Source: Echinicola shivajiensis (GTDB lineage Bacteria > Bacteroidota > Bacteroidia > Cytophagales > Cyclobacteriaceae). From it: a DNA stretch of 64,000 bases. Shown in pieces: positions 34,118 to 43,697 of this stretch. A program made the position numbers and the translations under genes. Where the stretch lies: contig NZ_JAHHZM010000001.1 in assembly GCF_018642165.1 (NCBI RefSeq), forward strand, positions 992,001 through 1,056,000. The letters run 5' to 3'. Numbering within the stretch: position 1 is the first letter of the stretch; each line of letters begins with the position of its first letter. The notes beneath the pieces were generated by a model. The model was not told where the DNA came from. It searched no databases and saw only the letters and a program-made list of their open reading frames with translations.

Positions 34118-35557
34118 ATGAAAAAATACATATATCCTTTATTTGTAGCCTCCTTTTGTATTTGGGTAAGCTCATGTTCAAAAGATTTTGAAGAGACAAA
34201 TACAGATCCTAACAACTTAAGTAAAATCACGGCGGGAAGTACATTAAATCCCGTGCTATATAGCTTGGCCAGTCAAAATGCTAAGCAAATGCGCAGTAAT
34301 ACTGCCCCATTGATGCAAATGTTCCTGCAAACCGATGATTTCAACAATTCTCCCTTCTTTTACGATTTTGACCAGAACATCGGGGCTTCTACATGGAATA
34401 ATTACTATACCAATCTCAGTAATATTGAGGAAATGCGAGAAGCAGCTGTAAGGGATGCGCTTCCCAATTATGAAGCTATCGCCTTGACCCTAAAAGCCTA
34501 TGCATATTCTGTATTGACAGATTGTTTTGGGGATATCCCAATGGCCAATGCCCTCCAAGCTGAGGAAGATGTATGGTATCCTGAATTCTCACCTCAGGAA
34601 GATATTTACACACAACTTTTGGCAGACTTGGAATATGCCAACAGCATCTACGACGCTGAACAAGGCATGCCTTATGTGAGTGATATTTTGTACCAAAACA
34701 ATGTGCAGAAATGGAGAAAATTCACCAACTCACTCCACCTAAGGTTGTTACTTAGGATTTCAAACCGACCTGAAACGGGAGCTTTTGATAAAATCACTGA
34801 AATGATCAACAACCCGGCAACTTATCCTGTATTCGATTCGGGCGATGACGCGGCAGTGCTGCATTTGGATGGTATAGCCCCTACACTTTCTCCATGGGAC
34901 CGACCACAGGACTTTGGGGTATTTAGGTATTACACGGAATTTTTTATTGATAATCTGAAAAATTTTGAAGATCCGCGAATAGGAGTATTTGCCAGTACAG
35001 CCAGAGGCTTGGAAAGTGAAGATTATGGCTATATCGGCCAACCAACAGACTTTGTAGAAAACCCCTTACCGGACAGTATCGCAACCGCCTCAGGAGTGAA
35101 AAGAAGTTTGGCAGAAGCCCCACTTATTATCCCTATAATGAGTTACGCGGAAGTAGAATTTATAAAAGCCGAAATGGCCCAAAGAGGGTATATAGATGAT
35201 GCCCAATCACATTATGAAAAAGGCGTAAGGGCAGCCATTGAAATGTGGAGCCAAGAAGTACCCGATGGATATTTCGACAATCCTCATGCTGCCTATGATG
35301 GTAGCTTGGAACGTATTTTACTCCAAAAATACTATGATTTATTCTTTACAGACTATCAGGCTTGGTTTGAGCAGCGAAGGACTGGGCTACCCAACCTCCC
35401 TACTTCTGCTTCCATGCTAAATGAAGGAGAAATGCCTTCCAGGTTTTATTATCCTATCGACGAAGCCAATAGTAATTTCCAAAATTACCAAGAAGCTGTA
35501 ACCCGAATGGGAGGAGATGAAATCAACATAAAAGTATGGTGGGACCGTAACAATTAA
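34118..35557 (+). CDS. SusD/RagB-family nutrient-binding lipoprotein
   Basis: A 479-residue surface lipoprotein: signal peptide with lipobox 'VSSC' near residue 20 followed by 'SKDFEETNTDPNN', the classic start of SusD-like proteins. The TPR-rich body includes 'YAYSVLTDCFGDIPMANAL' and the C-terminal 'WFEQRRTGLPNLP...RFYYPIDEAN'. It caps the SusC channel at 30593-34096 and captures oligosaccharides. It is of the SusD-like_2 (RagB) type, with a strong terminator after it. Confidence 0.95.
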   Translation: MKKYIYPLFVASFCIWVSSCSKDFEETNTDPNNLSKITAGSTLNPVLYSLASQNAKQMRSNTAPLMQMFLQTDDFNNSPFFYDFDQNIGASTWNNYYTNLSNIEEMREAAVRDALPNYEAIALTLKAYAYSVLTDCFGDIPMANALQAEEDVWYPEFSPQEDIYTQLLADLEYANSIYDAEQGMPYVSDILYQNNVQKWRKFTNSLHLRLLLRISNRPETGAFDKITEMINNPATYPVFDSGDDAAVLHLDGIAPTLSPWDRPQDFGVFRYYTEFFIDNLKNFEDPRIGVFASTARGLESEDYGYIGQPTDFVENPLPDSIATASGVKRSLAEAPLIIPIMSYAEVEFIKAEMAQRGYIDDAQSHYEKGVRAAIEMWSQEVPDGYFDNPHAAYDGSLERILLQKYYDLFFTDYQAWFEQRRTGLPNLPTSASMLNEGEMPSRFYYPIDEANSNFQNYQEAVTRMGGDEINIKVWWDRNN

Positions 35558-35587
35558 ATTACTGCTTCAATCATGCATTGCATAAAA

Positions 35588-35625
35588 GGGTGTTTGTCAG
35601 CATTTAGCTGACAAACACCCTTTTT
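35588..35625 (+). terminator. Terminator after the first SusCD cassette
   Basis: A perfect 14-base-pair stem (GGGTGTTTGTCAGC 35588-35601 with its complement 35607-35620), loop ATTTA, then five T. Confidence 0.93.
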
Positions 35626-35747
35626 AATATACCTGTCTAATCCAGAAATTGAGCAATAAGACTTGTAAACTATGCCATCCTCTGCTAGGAATAGTAAACC
35701 TGTCCATCATCAGGTAGAATCAAGAACAATAGCGTCTTCTTAAAAGG

Positions 35748-38579
35748 TCAATTACCCTGAGAATAATCAAGCTCAAAATCATATTTACCTGAAAGTATAT
35801 CAATCATAAGACGATCCCCTTCTCTTTCTACAGCTATAATTCCATCCACACCAGCTTTATATCTACCGTTTTCCCATACTACTGAATCCCCCTCTTTAAG
35901 CTTATAGATCTTGTTCCCTAAAACCGGAATAGCCACTTTACCACGTGTATTGGCGGGTAATTCAACCATATAGGCAAAAGATCGTGTCGTCTTTTCCCAA
36001 TGAGAAACTATCTTTCCAGAAACTGTTTCCAAAGATGCATTCACAAAATTCAATCCCTTTGGAACAGATGGGGCAAGATATATTTGCTTATAACCTTTTG
36101 AAGTTCCTTCCTCAAGGGGTGACCTGATCCCTGCCAAGTATTTGTAGAAATACTCTACTACGGAACCAAACATTTGATGATTATGTGAATTATCTCCATT
36201 GAATTTTTCCAAAAGAGTAGTGGAATTATTATCCAACCAATAACCGAAACTTGGATAAGTTCGCTGAGTGGCCACCTCATAAGCCAGACCAGTTTGATTG
36301 CCATTTTCCAAAACAGGCCATAAATATTTGGTTCCTATAATCCCAGTATTCAAATGTTTTTCACGTGCTAAAACATCATCCACTACTGTCTTTAGCACTT
36401 TTTCCTCCATATTTTCTGGTACTAAATCTCCTGCCAAAGCTAATAACTGATAAGTCTGATACGTGGAATCTGTACCATATAGAAAGGTATTAGGATTAAA
36501 AAACTTCTTATTGAATTCCATTTTAATGGTATCACTTAATGAACTGAAATATCTGGCATCTTCCCTCTCCCCTAGGACAGCCGCAATTTCAGCCATCAGT
36601 TTTGCATTATAGAAAAAATAAAAAGTATTCACCACTGGGTGGTTTGGGCCATCACTCATCCCTGGAGAACACCATTCTCCCAATGAATACCAATAGCTCA
36701 TGAAATCATTGATGATATATTCTTCTTCCGGCACCTTATCAGTTTTAGCCAGATTGACCAAATACTGCAGGTACTTCTTCATATTGGGATAGTGCTCCTT
36801 CAATATCCTTATATCGTCATAGTAATGGTTCATCCAATAAGGAATCAGGATATAGGCACTTCCCCAGGCAACTCCTCCTCCCATACCTCCGATCAATGTA
36901 GGTGAAGTATTGGGAATCCTTCCATTTTCTTCTTGTGAATCCCTCATATCATCCAACCACTTATAATAAAATGGAGCCATATTAAAATCATGCATGGATG
37001 TTTCTGCTATCACTTGTCCATCTCCATTATAAGCACCTTTTTCCCGATGAGGACAGTCTGTGGGATAACCAACAGTATTCCCTTTTTGGGACCAGATACC
37101 GGCTTTATGAATCTGATTTAAAAGTGCATTTGAAGAATTAAAAGTACTGTTTCGTTCCAAGGCAGTCCTTACTACGCGCCCTTTCACTTCTAATCCCTCT
37201 AGATCAAGACCATCTGAAGTGGCCACCTCTATATATCTAAAACCAGAATAGAAAAAATGTGGCTCATAAACCTCTTCTTCACCACCCTTCAAGGTATAAT
37301 CAGTCCAAGTTTTTGAATGATAATCAAACTTTTCACTTAAGCGATCACCATTCTCTAAAGGCTTGGGAAATTGTACATCATTCAAGGTTTCAGAACCTCT
37401 CACCCTAATGGATTGCCCCGCTTTACCCTTTACCTTAATCTGCCACCAGCCTGCAATATTCTGACCTAAATCAAACAAATAAATTCCTTTCCCAGGACGT
37501 ATTGAATTAATGGGACTTATTGTCTTGGTGACCTTGATAGCAGGCAAAGTCTGGGACACTAACTTCCCTCCGGGCACTAAGGCCTCTTGTGCGCTGAACC
37601 AATTTCCTTTTTCTTTCATTCCTGAAGAGAACCATCCTTCCACCTCCTTATTGGCATCATAATCTTCACCTCCATAAATATTATTAAAGGTGATAGGCCC
37701 TTGGGTATATTTCCAGGATTCATCCGTAATGATCACTTCCCGACTACCATCCACATATTCCAAATGCAACTGCAGGATAAAGGATGGATTTCCCATTGCC
37801 TCTCCACCGCTTCCCCAGCTATATCGCCCTTCTGTCTTCCGCATATTATATGCTCCATTCCCAAGCATCACACCCAAAACATTCTCCCCTTTTTTCAAAT
37901 CACCACCAACATCGAAAGTAGAATAAAGGATCCTTTTTCTATAATCAGTAACAGCAGGATCCAGTACATGATCTCCTACTTTTTCCCCGTTCAGATAAAG
38001 CTCATAAAAACCGCATGCCGTAACAAAAACATGGGCACGCCTTACCCTTTGATCAAGTTTAAAAGGCTTTCGAAAAACAGGACTGGCATCTTCAATTTTC
38101 TCCCTGGTACTAATCCATTTTCCAACCCAATCTTCCTTATGTAAAAGTGCTGTATGAAAGGATGCAGGATCACTCCAATATTCTTCACCTTCCTTTGTCC
38201 TTATCCCGACACGCCAATAATAAGTGGCATTGCTATTAAATTCCCCACCTCCATAATCAATATTCACACTTCTTTCAGATAGGACTTGGCCAGAATCCCA
38301 AACCTTCCCGCTCTTACTCTTAACATTTTGCAATTGCTCATCTACAATTACCCTATAGCTTTCCTGGTACACTGCCCGCTCATTGGAAGTCAAAATCCAA
38401 GAAAAACTAGGTGTTGGATTATCCAGCCCTATAGGATTGACCAAATAATCACAGTTTAGCTCCTCCACACTTACTTGCCTGGCTTCACCAACCTTAAAGA
38501 CAAGGAATCCGAATAAAAACAAAAAGTATCTCAAATAGCTTGTATTCAAGGTAAAAGCAACCTTCCCCATCATTGACAT
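35748..38579 (-). CDS. GH78 alpha-L-rhamnosidase
   Basis: A 943-residue exported glycosidase with a signal peptide (hydrophobic residues ~14-30, ending EARQ). N-terminal Fn3-like and beta-sandwich domains (~35-470) precede the (alpha/alpha)6 barrel. The catalytic motif DCPHREKGAYNGD begins at D508, so D508, E513 and D520 fill the places of the conserved acidic residues of bacterial GH78 enzymes. The C-terminal beta domain is complete. It cleaves terminal alpha-L-rhamnose from glycans or glycosides in the periplasm or at the surface and marks the likely substrate of the neighbouring SusCD systems. Confidence 0.94.
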   Translation of the reverse strand: MSMMGKVAFTLNTSYLRYFLFLFGFLVFKVGEARQVSVEELNCDYLVNPIGLDNPTPSFSWILTSNERAVYQESYRVIVDEQLQNVKSKSGKVWDSGQVLSERSVNIDYGGGEFNSNATYYWRVGIRTKEGEEYWSDPASFHTALLHKEDWVGKWISTREKIEDASPVFRKPFKLDQRVRRAHVFVTACGFYELYLNGEKVGDHVLDPAVTDYRKRILYSTFDVGGDLKKGENVLGVMLGNGAYNMRKTEGRYSWGSGGEAMGNPSFILQLHLEYVDGSREVIITDESWKYTQGPITFNNIYGGEDYDANKEVEGWFSSGMKEKGNWFSAQEALVPGGKLVSQTLPAIKVTKTISPINSIRPGKGIYLFDLGQNIAGWWQIKVKGKAGQSIRVRGSETLNDVQFPKPLENGDRLSEKFDYHSKTWTDYTLKGGEEEVYEPHFFYSGFRYIEVATSDGLDLEGLEVKGRVVRTALERNSTFNSSNALLNQIHKAGIWSQKGNTVGYPTDCPHREKGAYNGDGQVIAETSMHDFNMAPFYYKWLDDMRDSQEENGRIPNTSPTLIGGMGGGVAWGSAYILIPYWMNHYYDDIRILKEHYPNMKKYLQYLVNLAKTDKVPEEEYIINDFMSYWYSLGEWCSPGMSDGPNHPVVNTFYFFYNAKLMAEIAAVLGEREDARYFSSLSDTIKMEFNKKFFNPNTFLYGTDSTYQTYQLLALAGDLVPENMEEKVLKTVVDDVLAREKHLNTGIIGTKYLWPVLENGNQTGLAYEVATQRTYPSFGYWLDNNSTTLLEKFNGDNSHNHQMFGSVVEYFYKYLAGIRSPLEEGTSKGYKQIYLAPSVPKGLNFVNASLETVSGKIVSHWEKTTRSFAYMVELPANTRGKVAIPVLGNKIYKLKEGDSVVWENGRYKAGVDGIIAVEREGDRLMIDILSGKYDFELDYSQGN

Positions 38580-38842
38580 ATAAAATTTATAGTTCCGAAC
38601 TTAAACTCATTCCTTTGGCTATCTTAGAAAATCAACTGGTAGCCTTTTCCCTAAGCCCCATATTGACAGCAAAAAAATCATTATCAAACTACTCAAAGGA
38701 ATAGCAGTATTACAGGATATATCCACCATACATAAAACAAAAGGCCATTTAGAATGCATAGAAAAAAATCCTACCAGCCATTTCTCCTTCTCCCCATTTA
38801 ATGAATAAACTTGCTAGCCAATTTAAACAATACCATCTCCAA
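38580..38842. other. Intergenic region upstream of the GH78 gene
   Basis: About 260 bp of AT-rich DNA between the lipoprotein and GH78 genes. No ORF, hairpin or clear promoter was recognised. Confidence 0.4.
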
Positions 38843-39721
38843 CTACTCTTCCCCTTCTTCATAGCCTGTTTTATTTTTTAGAAATTTTCGAATGATATAA
38901 ATCAGAAAACCCAAAACCAAAGCCACCAAAGCGCCCCAAAACGAAAAGAACTTATCCCAAAAGATCTCACCCAACTTATTAATCCTATTTTTCCAACGAT
39001 AATCCTTATCCACTTCTACAGTTACACTAAGGTGCTCAGTGGTTTTCGGAACAGGTGTTCCTTCACAGTTTGGATTATCAAATAGTTGTATTTCTGCGCT
39101 TACTTCAAAGGTTCCTTCCTCAATCGCCTTCAATGTAAACTGCACTTTAGACCCACTAGGATCAATCTTTATACAACCTGTTTCGCTGGGTACTATCTCA
39201 AAATCCGGTGCAATGGGCTTCACTTTCGCATATTGTCCTATCCTAGCAGGAAATACTTCCGCATCTACTACAGCCTCTGCATCCGCAACATATGCTGTAC
39301 TTTCATCACCAATCCAAACTATCAAACTAGCATTTTGATGCAGTTTTATTCTTTTGTCCACCTCCAACACTGCCTTATAATCTTCCAAAGGCATATGAGG
39401 ACTTGTTATAGCTGTATCCCATTCTGCGTCAATGACCGGAGCGGGAATTTCAGGAAATTCAATACTTTCTGTGATAGGACCTCCTACTTCCGGGTCAATA
39501 GCAAGATCCACATCCCCGCCAACAGCTTTTTCTCCGGTAGGGACAGTTGGATTAGTTTCATCCACTTTCTCCTCCGGAACTTCTTCTACTGCCTCCGCAT
39601 TTTCCTCTACCGGCTCAGAAGATTCTCCACAGCTTCCCAAGAGAAAAATCAAAATCAATAAATAGATAATTCTATTACTTGGAAACTGGGGGGACGAAGT
39701 AATTTGAGTTAAGCAATCCAT
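38843..39721 (-). CDS. Acidic lipoprotein with C-terminal membrane anchor
   Basis: A 292-residue protein of unknown function. It has a lipoprotein signal ('IIYLLILIFLLGSC', cysteine near residue 31), then a Glu/Pro/Val-rich unstructured stretch, a beta-rich domain of ~150 residues resembling an immunoglobulin-like fold ('VQFTLKAIEEGTFEVSAEIQLF') and a C-terminal transmembrane helix ('FFSFWGALVALVLGFLIYIIRKFL') with a short basic/acidic tail. I took the ATG at 39721; the frame is open to 39778. Being anchored at both ends is unusual. It is not part of any family I can name. Confidence 0.7.
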   Translation of the reverse strand: MDCLTQITSSPQFPSNRIIYLLILIFLLGSCGESSEPVEENAEAVEEVPEEKVDETNPTVPTGEKAVGGDVDLAIDPEVGGPITESIEFPEIPAPVIDAEWDTAITSPHMPLEDYKAVLEVDKRIKLHQNASLIVWIGDESTAYVADAEAVVDAEVFPARIGQYAKVKPIAPDFEIVPSETGCIKIDPSGSKVQFTLKAIEEGTFEVSAEIQLFDNPNCEGTPVPKTTEHLSVTVEVDKDYRWKNRINKLGEIFWDKFFSFWGALVALVLGFLIYIIRKFLKNKTGYEEGEE

Positions 39722-39877
39722 AACAGAAAATTTAAAACTAAAAATATAATTTGGATATATCTTAGTTAACTTAACCATTATTCCTTTAAAAAATAAATGT
39801 AAGGGAATTAATCAAATTAAAATTGAATAAAGAATCAGCGTCACCGGACAGAAATTAGCCCCTAAATCAAAACATAT

Positions 39878-40984
39878 TTATTTCAACATAACCGCTCGTC
39901 CCGTGGCTGCAGATTGCTTGGCTGCCTCCAAAATCTCCACTACCATCAGGTTATTCTCCAGACTATACAAACTGTAAGGAGCTAGCTCTACTTTCCCCTT
40001 GATCACATTTTCAAAATAAATAAAGGGGTTACTGACCAACCCCAGTTCTTCAGCCTTCACCTCTGAAACTTCTTCTTTCTGTCCTACAAACCTCCAACGC
40101 ATATTTTCATTATCCTTTGTAATCACATATCCCGATTGTCCATAAACCTCCATATCCTTCCTATTGAAAGGCCAGTTCCAAGAAGCCTGTATAATCCCTT
40201 GTGCATCCTTAAAATCTACAATTATAGTGGCCTCATCATCTACCTTATCATAAATTTCTGGCTTATAGTTTTTGGTGACTGCCCTTACAGATAGAGGCTT
40301 CTCTCCATGCTTCAAATAGGTCATGATATTGGCTCCATAACAACCAAAATCTACTAAGGCACCACCTCCATTCAATTTTGGATCGGTAAGCCAAGTTAGA
40401 AATTCTGGCCCTACACCGATTTCCTTAGGCCCTTGGTGTCCATGGTGAAAGACCATTTTCCTAATCTCGCCCAAATCACCTTTATCTTCTTCAAAAAGTC
40501 TATAAGTCTTTTCAGTACTCGGGTACCAAGAAGTCTCATAATTGGTCAATAAGTGAATATTATTTTCCCTGGCCAAGGCAGCCATTCTTTTCGCATCTTT
40601 CGGATTTGTGGCCAAGGGCTTTTCCACCATTACATGGATACCTCTAGGAGCTGCTGCCTCAACAGCTTCCAGATGATAAAAAATAGGACCAAAAACCAAT
40701 ATCCCATCTGGCTTACTTTCCGACAGCATCTTATCCAGATCGCTGTAAATCAATGAAGCGTCCAAATCATAGCGTTCCTTGAAACGATTGGCCAATGCGG
40801 CATCAGGCTCATAAACTCCTACCAACTCCATATCATCTTGCTTTCCCCATTCAAAAAACCACGGGCTATGGCCATGGGAAAGCCCCACCATAGCAAACTT
40901 TGTTTTTTCTTGTGCCAATAGACAATTAGGCAATAAAATCGCCATTGATAAAAATAACGCGATTAAAGTGGCATTCAATTTCAT
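39878..40984 (-). CDS. Exported Gfo/Idh/MocA-family oxidoreductase
   Basis: A 368-residue NAD(P)-dependent oxidoreductase with a clear signal peptide (residues 1-~24, ending LLAQ). The Rossmann domain 'KFAMVGLSHGHSPWFFEWG' is followed by 'VMVEKPLATNPKDAKRMAALAREN', which holds the EKP motif of the family, and a C-terminal substrate domain. Exported members are common in Bacteroidota PULs and some act as glycosidases through transient oxidation, as in GH109-type enzymes. The substrate here is unknown. It lies between the sigma factor and the GH78/lipoprotein genes on the same strand. Confidence 0.9.
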   Translation of the reverse strand: MKLNATLIALFLSMAILLPNCLLAQEKTKFAMVGLSHGHSPWFFEWGKQDDMELVGVYEPDAALANRFKERYDLDASLIYSDLDKMLSESKPDGILVFGPIFYHLEAVEAAAPRGIHVMVEKPLATNPKDAKRMAALARENNIHLLTNYETSWYPSTEKTYRLFEEDKGDLGEIRKMVFHHGHQGPKEIGVGPEFLTWLTDPKLNGGGALVDFGCYGANIMTYLKHGEKPLSVRAVTKNYKPEIYDKVDDEATIIVDFKDAQGIIQASWNWPFNRKDMEVYGQSGYVITKDNENMRWRFVGQKEEVSEVKAEELGLVSNPFIYFENVIKGKVELAPYSLYSLENNLMVVEILEAAKQSAATGRAVMLK

Positions 40985-41116
40985 AGGTATTTAGGTTAGT
41001 AGTTACTTTGCTTAATTTCCTTCTTTCAAAGTTCACTTGAAAGAAAGGTCGATACTTTAGGAGTATTTTGATGACAAATGGTAATAAGTCATTTTAAAAA
41101 ATGAACTCCCCAAAAA

Positions 41117-41734
41117 CTATAATATCAGCAAAAGAACTAATATGATAGCCCCACCACCGGCAATTTTAGTGATCTTGTTTTCTTTATGATCTGACAGATA
41201 ATCATCAAAAAAGGGTTTCAGCTTTCTATGGGCCCGGGCCATTTGCTTTTCTATGGCCTTTTCAGACACCTCCAAAATCTCTGCCACTTCTCTGTATTTC
41301 AAACCATCCTCCCGTACTAGCTTGAATACGATTTTACATTGGGATGGCAATGTGTCTACCGCCCTGTCCAAACGCTCATATAACTCATTAAGGGAATAAC
41401 TGGACTCCGGATGAAAATGATCCACTGATTTATCCAAAACATTTAGGTTGTCTAAATTCATAAAAACAGGTGCCTTGGATTTCTTTTGAATGGCACTAAG
41501 TGATTTGTTTTTAACAGCTTTGTATAAATAGGCTTCAATATTTTCAATTTCACCAAGGTCTTTTCTCCTTTCCCACAGATTAATAAAAACATCAGAAACT
41601 ACCTCCTCCGCCATCTCATTACTTTTTAGATAATAAAGTGAAAAAGTAAAAAGCCTGTCAAAATACTTTTCAAAAAAACTCCTGAAGGTCGTCAAACCTC
41701 CACATTCTAAAAGTTGACGGGACTGCTTTTTCAT
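41117..41734 (-). CDS. ECF-type sigma factor with C-terminal transmembrane tail
   Basis: A 205-residue Bacteroidota-type sigma factor: region 2 'FEKYFDRLFTFSLYYLKSNEMAEEVVSDVFINLWERRKDL' and region 4 'LPSQCKIVFKLVREDGLKYREVAEILEVSEKAIEKQMARAHRKL'. The C-terminus ends in a hydrophobic run ('IAGGGAIILVLLLIL') that looks like a tail anchor. It lies downstream of the SusD gene and after a terminator, not upstream of FecR as usual. It probably serves the FecR/SusC at 43698-48591. Confidence 0.92.
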   Translation of the reverse strand: MKKQSRQLLECGGLTTFRSFFEKYFDRLFTFSLYYLKSNEMAEEVVSDVFINLWERRKDLGEIENIEAYLYKAVKNKSLSAIQKKSKAPVFMNLDNLNVLDKSVDHFHPESSYSLNELYERLDRAVDTLPSQCKIVFKLVREDGLKYREVAEILEVSEKAIEKQMARAHRKLKPFFDDYLSDHKENKITKIAGGGAIILVLLLIL

Positions 41735-41910
41735 ATAAATTTAAATCAGGGAAACACCATACATAATACTATAATTTCACTCAATTTCAAAAGGATAACT
41801 ACCTAAAAAATCACCACCCAAAACCTTTTTAACAACATGGGAAATATAATACATAACAATGTCAATATACTATTATCGTTAAATCCAAATCCTTTTAAAT
41901 ATCAATGGAT

Positions 41911-41959
41911 AAACAAAAAAAATTCCCTTGGATTATATTATGTATAATCCAAGGGAATT
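41911..41959 (-). terminator. Terminator after the second SusCD cassette
   Basis: A perfect 17-base-pair stem (41921-41937 with 41943-41959) and a five-base loop, with a T-rich run on the minus strand at 41911-41920. It closes the FecR-SusC-SusD transcript and separates it from the sigma gene. Confidence 0.93.
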
Positions 41960-42003
41960 AATATACAACTGCCTCGACACTATGCGGTCTTGGTCAACCT
42001 TGA

Positions 42004-43671
42004 TTATTGCCCCATTCCAAATGCAGGAGCATTTCTATCATACCAAATTTTCTCATTATTCAAATCAGCCACATCCTGACTAAGCGGAGTAAAACCTTGC
42101 TCATCCATAGCCGCTTGCCAATTAGCCCTATTTACCTCTCCTGGATCACCCAACCAAAATCTTCTTGGTACTATTTCGTTGAATTCCTCTCTGGCATAAT
42201 AATCAGAGTCAAGTCTAGGATAACCCGTTCTTCTACAAAACACAAAACCTTCGTTAGGCTGCCTTAGAAAATTCAGGTATTGCTGAACATAAATCTTTTC
42301 AAGATCATTGGTCCCATCCAACATCACCTCTGGTCTCGCAAGAAAAGCAGCTATCTCAGCTAAACCATCACCTTCAAAGGCTGTCGTTGACAAGGCACTT
42401 ACAGCAATATCATTCATCGTTTGGATGGAAGCCCTAACACCTTGGTTATACCATTCCTCAGCAGTTCCTACACCATTACCATAGCCCTTTGCAATTAACT
42501 CAGCTATATAAAAACAAGTCTCTGCATGGGAAACAACTACATCTTTCCAAATTCCATTACTGTTGTCCACCTTAGGGGAAAAGAATTTTTGATTTGCAAC
42601 CGACATAAGGAAAAAGCGCTCACTGCCCACTACCAAAGGATTGCTGAAGTAATTGGCGATCTCCGGCGCCACTGTCCAATCTGCAGGACCACCTTGGAAC
42701 TGGATCAAAGGATCATTAGGATCAATAAAATCTGGTAAATCCACATTATTTTCTTCCAGAACATCTTCATAATCTCCCACAAGGTCATTTGGAGAGAAAT
42801 AAATTGGCAACCTTGGATCATTGGTCTTCTTCAAGAAATCAATGATTGACATTGTCCCAAACCGGGTGCTTCTGTACAAGATATCACCACCCCTACCAAA
42901 AGGAGAATAATTGTCATGGGTAAACACCATTTGGTCATCATTGCTGTCTATTGGACCAATATTATGGCTCATCACCTCTTGAAATATCTCACCAGTCTTA
43001 CTAGGATTTTGATTTTCCAATCTTACAGCTATTCTCAACTTTAAACTATTGGCCAGCTTCACCCATTTAACCCAATCACTCTGATAGTAAATATCTGCTG
43101 TACCATATGATTCCTGACTATCATTATTATTCGCACTAAGCGTATTGATAACCTCATCCAACTGAGTGAGCCAAGTATCAAAAAGCAATTCTTGATTGTC
43201 ATACTTAGGATCAAATTTCACCTCATATCTACCTTTTCCGGCTTCAGTATAAGGTATTGAGCCATTCAAATCGGTAACTTTTATTCCATGAAGTACCTCA
43301 AGAGCATAAGTCACCATCTTCATGTTTTGGTAAGCTTCCGAATTGCTCTTCCCATCAATTTGATTCCTGATCTCAATCAAATTGGGCAAAATACTCGCAT
43401 AAAACGCATTGTACCGCGTATTGACATTATTCGTCAATTCATATGGACTTGCAGATACATGCTGGGTATACCTCAACAGATGCTCCATATTTTCCCATAC
43501 CCATTCTGTTCCCTGATAGGTCATCAGTCTGTCCTCTGAATAAGTCAACAAGTATTTAATATCAGGCTCTGAAACGATACTCGGATCTGTATTGATTTCA
43601 GCAAAGTCCTTTGTGCAACTGAATGAAGCAATTGCTAGGACAACGTATATATATTTTTTGAATAATTTCAT
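42004..43671 (-). CDS. SusD/RagB-family lipoprotein
   Basis: A 555-residue surface lipoprotein. The chosen ATG at 43671 gives MKLFKKYIYVVLAIASFSC, a clean lipoprotein signal with lipobox 'SFSC', followed by 'TKDFAEINTDPS'; the frame is open to 43695 but the extra residues precede the basic n-region. SusD-like features include 'ALEVLHGIKVTDLNGSIPYTEA' and the C-terminal 'QPNEGFVFCRRTGYPRLDSDYY'. It is larger than the SusD at 34118. It follows its SusC partner by 26 bp. Confidence 0.95.
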   Translation of the reverse strand: MKLFKKYIYVVLAIASFSCTKDFAEINTDPSIVSEPDIKYLLTYSEDRLMTYQGTEWVWENMEHLLRYTQHVSASPYELTNNVNTRYNAFYASILPNLIEIRNQIDGKSNSEAYQNMKMVTYALEVLHGIKVTDLNGSIPYTEAGKGRYEVKFDPKYDNQELLFDTWLTQLDEVINTLSANNNDSQESYGTADIYYQSDWVKWVKLANSLKLRIAVRLENQNPSKTGEIFQEVMSHNIGPIDSNDDQMVFTHDNYSPFGRGGDILYRSTRFGTMSIIDFLKKTNDPRLPIYFSPNDLVGDYEDVLEENNVDLPDFIDPNDPLIQFQGGPADWTVAPEIANYFSNPLVVGSERFFLMSVANQKFFSPKVDNSNGIWKDVVVSHAETCFYIAELIAKGYGNGVGTAEEWYNQGVRASIQTMNDIAVSALSTTAFEGDGLAEIAAFLARPEVMLDGTNDLEKIYVQQYLNFLRQPNEGFVFCRRTGYPRLDSDYYAREEFNEIVPRRFWLGDPGEVNRANWQAAMDEQGFTPLSQDVADLNNEKIWYDRNAPAFGMGQ

Positions 43672-43697
43672 AATACTAGATGTTTGAGTTGCCATGA

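Noticed and set aside
39086-39661. 191-aa plus-strand ORF opposite the acidic lipoprotein
   Set aside because: Unusual amino acid composition, no motif, and fully antisense to a gene with a clear signal peptide and membrane helix.
41021-41045. Nine-base-pair hairpin downstream of the second sigma gene as a terminator
   Set aside because: It has no T-run on the minus strand and lies 70 bp past the stop.
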